Source of the DNA: Listeria goaensis
GTDB taxonomy: Bacteria > Bacillota > Bacilli > Lactobacillales > Listeriaceae
NCBI RefSeq assembly: GCF_900186125.1
Contig: NZ_FYBQ01000010.1
Span: forward strand, 1-64,000
Direction: 5' to 3'
DNA length: 64,000 nucleotides
The notes below the pieces were generated by a model. The model saw only the letters and a program-made list of their open reading frames with translations, made no database searches and had not been told where the DNA came from. Numbering within the stretch: position 1 is the first letter of the stretch; each line of letters opens with the position of its first letter. A program made the position numbers and the translations under genes. Positions 62,990 to 64,000 of this stretch are shown here, in pieces.

Positions 62990-63078
62990 TAGGTTCTTAT
63001 TCGCGCTCAGGCGGTAATTCCGTTATACTGAAAGAAGGGAAAATTGAACATGATTTTTTGAGAAAGTAGGGGTTTTTT

Positions 63079-64000
63079 ATGAAGTGGGATCAACTTTTAA
63101 ATGACAAAAGGCGCCGGGAATCTTCTGTGACGCGCACGAAAAGCACCGATATTCGTAGTGCTTTCGAAAATGACTATCAACGAATTGTAATGAGTGCGTC
63201 TTTTCGACGTTTGCAAGATAAAACACAAATTTTCCCGCTAGAAAAAAGCGATTTTGTGCGGACGCGGCTGACGCATTCGATGGAAGTGGCAACGATTGCG
63301 AAATCAATGGGTAACATGGCATCTCATACAATTTTAACGGAAAAATTAGATGATGCATTTACGCGTGAACACGCTGAAAATATGGCTGATATTCTATCTT
63401 GCGCTGGATTGCTTCATGACATGGGAAATCCGCCGTTTGGCCATTTTGGCGAAGAATCGATTCGTGAATGGTTTAGGGAAAACATGGCGGAGCTTGAATA
63501 CGACGGTCAAGTTTTAACAGACATTTTAAACGAGCAAATGCAACAAGACTTTTATAATTTTGAAGGGAATGCGCAAGTTTTACGCGTAGTTTCAAAGTTG
63601 CATTATTTGTTTGATGAGTACGGACTCAATTTGACTCACGCCACACTGAACTCGATTATTAAATATCCGGTTTCATCTTTAAAAATAAATAAGAAACAAA
63701 TTCGGAGTAAGAAATTGGGCTATTTTTATGCCGATGAAGCGATTTTTCACGAAGTGACAGAGGCTACTGGTGCGGGGAATAGTCGCCATCCGCTGACATT
63801 CTTGCTTGAAGTCGCCGACGACATCGCCTATTTAAACGCGGATTTAGAAGATGGTGTGAAAAAAGGGACCATCACGATTCCGCAAATTTTGCGCGGCTTT
63901 GAAGAGGTTCCAGAACACAATTGGGTAACGTCCGCTTGCTTTAATGAGCTAAAGAAAAAAGCCGATCGTTATGCGGGACAAGAAGACGGATTTATTGCGC
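63079..64000 (+). CDS. dGTPase-like HD-domain phosphohydrolase (cut by window end)
   Basis: At least 307 residues from ATG 63079 behind AGGGG; the frame is still open at 64000. RIVMSASFRRLQDKTQIFPLE, RLTHSMEVATIAKSMG and LLHDMGNPPFGHFGEE are the HD metal-site motifs of deoxyguanosinetriphosphate triphosphohydrolase (Dgt); EVADDIAYLNADLEDG is also typical. It hydrolyses dGTP or related dNTPs. The Dgt family is about 440-500 residues, so roughly a third is missing. Confidence 0.88.
   Translation, partial: MKWDQLLNDKRRRESSVTRTKSTDIRSAFENDYQRIVMSASFRRLQDKTQIFPLEKSDFVRTRLTHSMEVATIAKSMGNMASHTILTEKLDDAFTREHAENMADILSCAGLLHDMGNPPFGHFGEESIREWFRENMAELEYDGQVLTDILNEQMQQDFYNFEGNAQVLRVVSKLHYLFDEYGLNLTHATLNSIIKYPVSSLKINKKQIRSKKLGYFYADEAIFHEVTEATGAGNSRHPLTFLLEVADDIAYLNADLEDGVKKGTITIPQILRGFEEVPEHNWVTSACFNELKKKADRYAGQEDGFIA

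Overview
The window looks like a Listeria chromosome. Gene content and order match blocks known from that genus: a LysM/GH73 autolysin of the MurA/NamA type, the kdpFABC-kdpDE potassium system, a cellobiose-type PTS, an esxA-esaA-essA-esaB-essB-essC type VII secretion (T7SS) locus, and a Gat-type PTS pentitol operon with two MDR dehydrogenases and an RpiB. The relative order differs from L. monocytogenes as I remember it (rhamnose genes and T7SS lie elsewhere there), so a Listeria species other than L. monocytogenes is likely. This is inference from content, not a database match.

Layout. 1-3 kb: tail of an unrecognised gene, an autolysin on the minus strand, then a TetR regulator with a clear promoter and candidate operator and a small cysteine-rich protein. 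3-10.5 kb: a minus-strand L-rhamnose operon (permease, rhaB, rhaA, rhaD, rhaM, fucO) with a divergent AraC regulator. 10.5-16.7 kb: a plus-strand mannose-family PTS operon (two GntR regulators, IIB, IIC, IID, two SIS deglycase-like enzymes, IIA) behind a promoter overlapped by a near-perfect cre; it resembles glycated-amino-acid (fructoselysine/glucoselysine) systems. 16.7-18.9 kb: a minus-strand cellobiose-type PTS behind a sigma-54 promoter. 19-27.4 kb: kdpF, kdpA, kdpB, kdpC, then a probable type I toxin-antitoxin locus with a 29-residue holin-like toxin, then kdpD-kdpE and a TfoX C-terminal-like protein. 27.5-30.3 kb: nitroreductase with divergent ArsR regulator, a VOC protein behind an S-box (SAM-I) riboswitch, and rpiB.

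30.5-52.6 kb: the T7SS apparatus followed by about 11 kb of polymorphic-toxin territory. One complete LXG toxin with two helical partner proteins and an immunity candidate is followed by a row of N-terminally truncated toxin tips, each with its own immunity gene. Several carry a copied stretch of the LXG pre-toxin region in front, and a conserved terminator hairpin lies between modules. Some modules are broken (10-bp deletion, in-frame stop, chimeric joins). This is the most dynamic part of the window and looks like a cassette archive for exchanging toxin ends.

52.6-64 kb: universal stress protein, a small VOC protein, then a pentitol-type operon (MtlR/BglG-like regulator, PTS IIA, IIB, IIC, two zinc dehydrogenases, RpiB, two ribulose-phosphate-epimerase-family proteins), a GNAT acetyltransferase and the start of a dGTPase-like HD protein cut by the window end.

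Most sugar genes feed phosphorylated pentoses or trioses into central metabolism. The three PTS operons and the rhamnose operon each show or suggest their own local control. No tRNA, rRNA, CRISPR array, transposase or prophage genes were seen.
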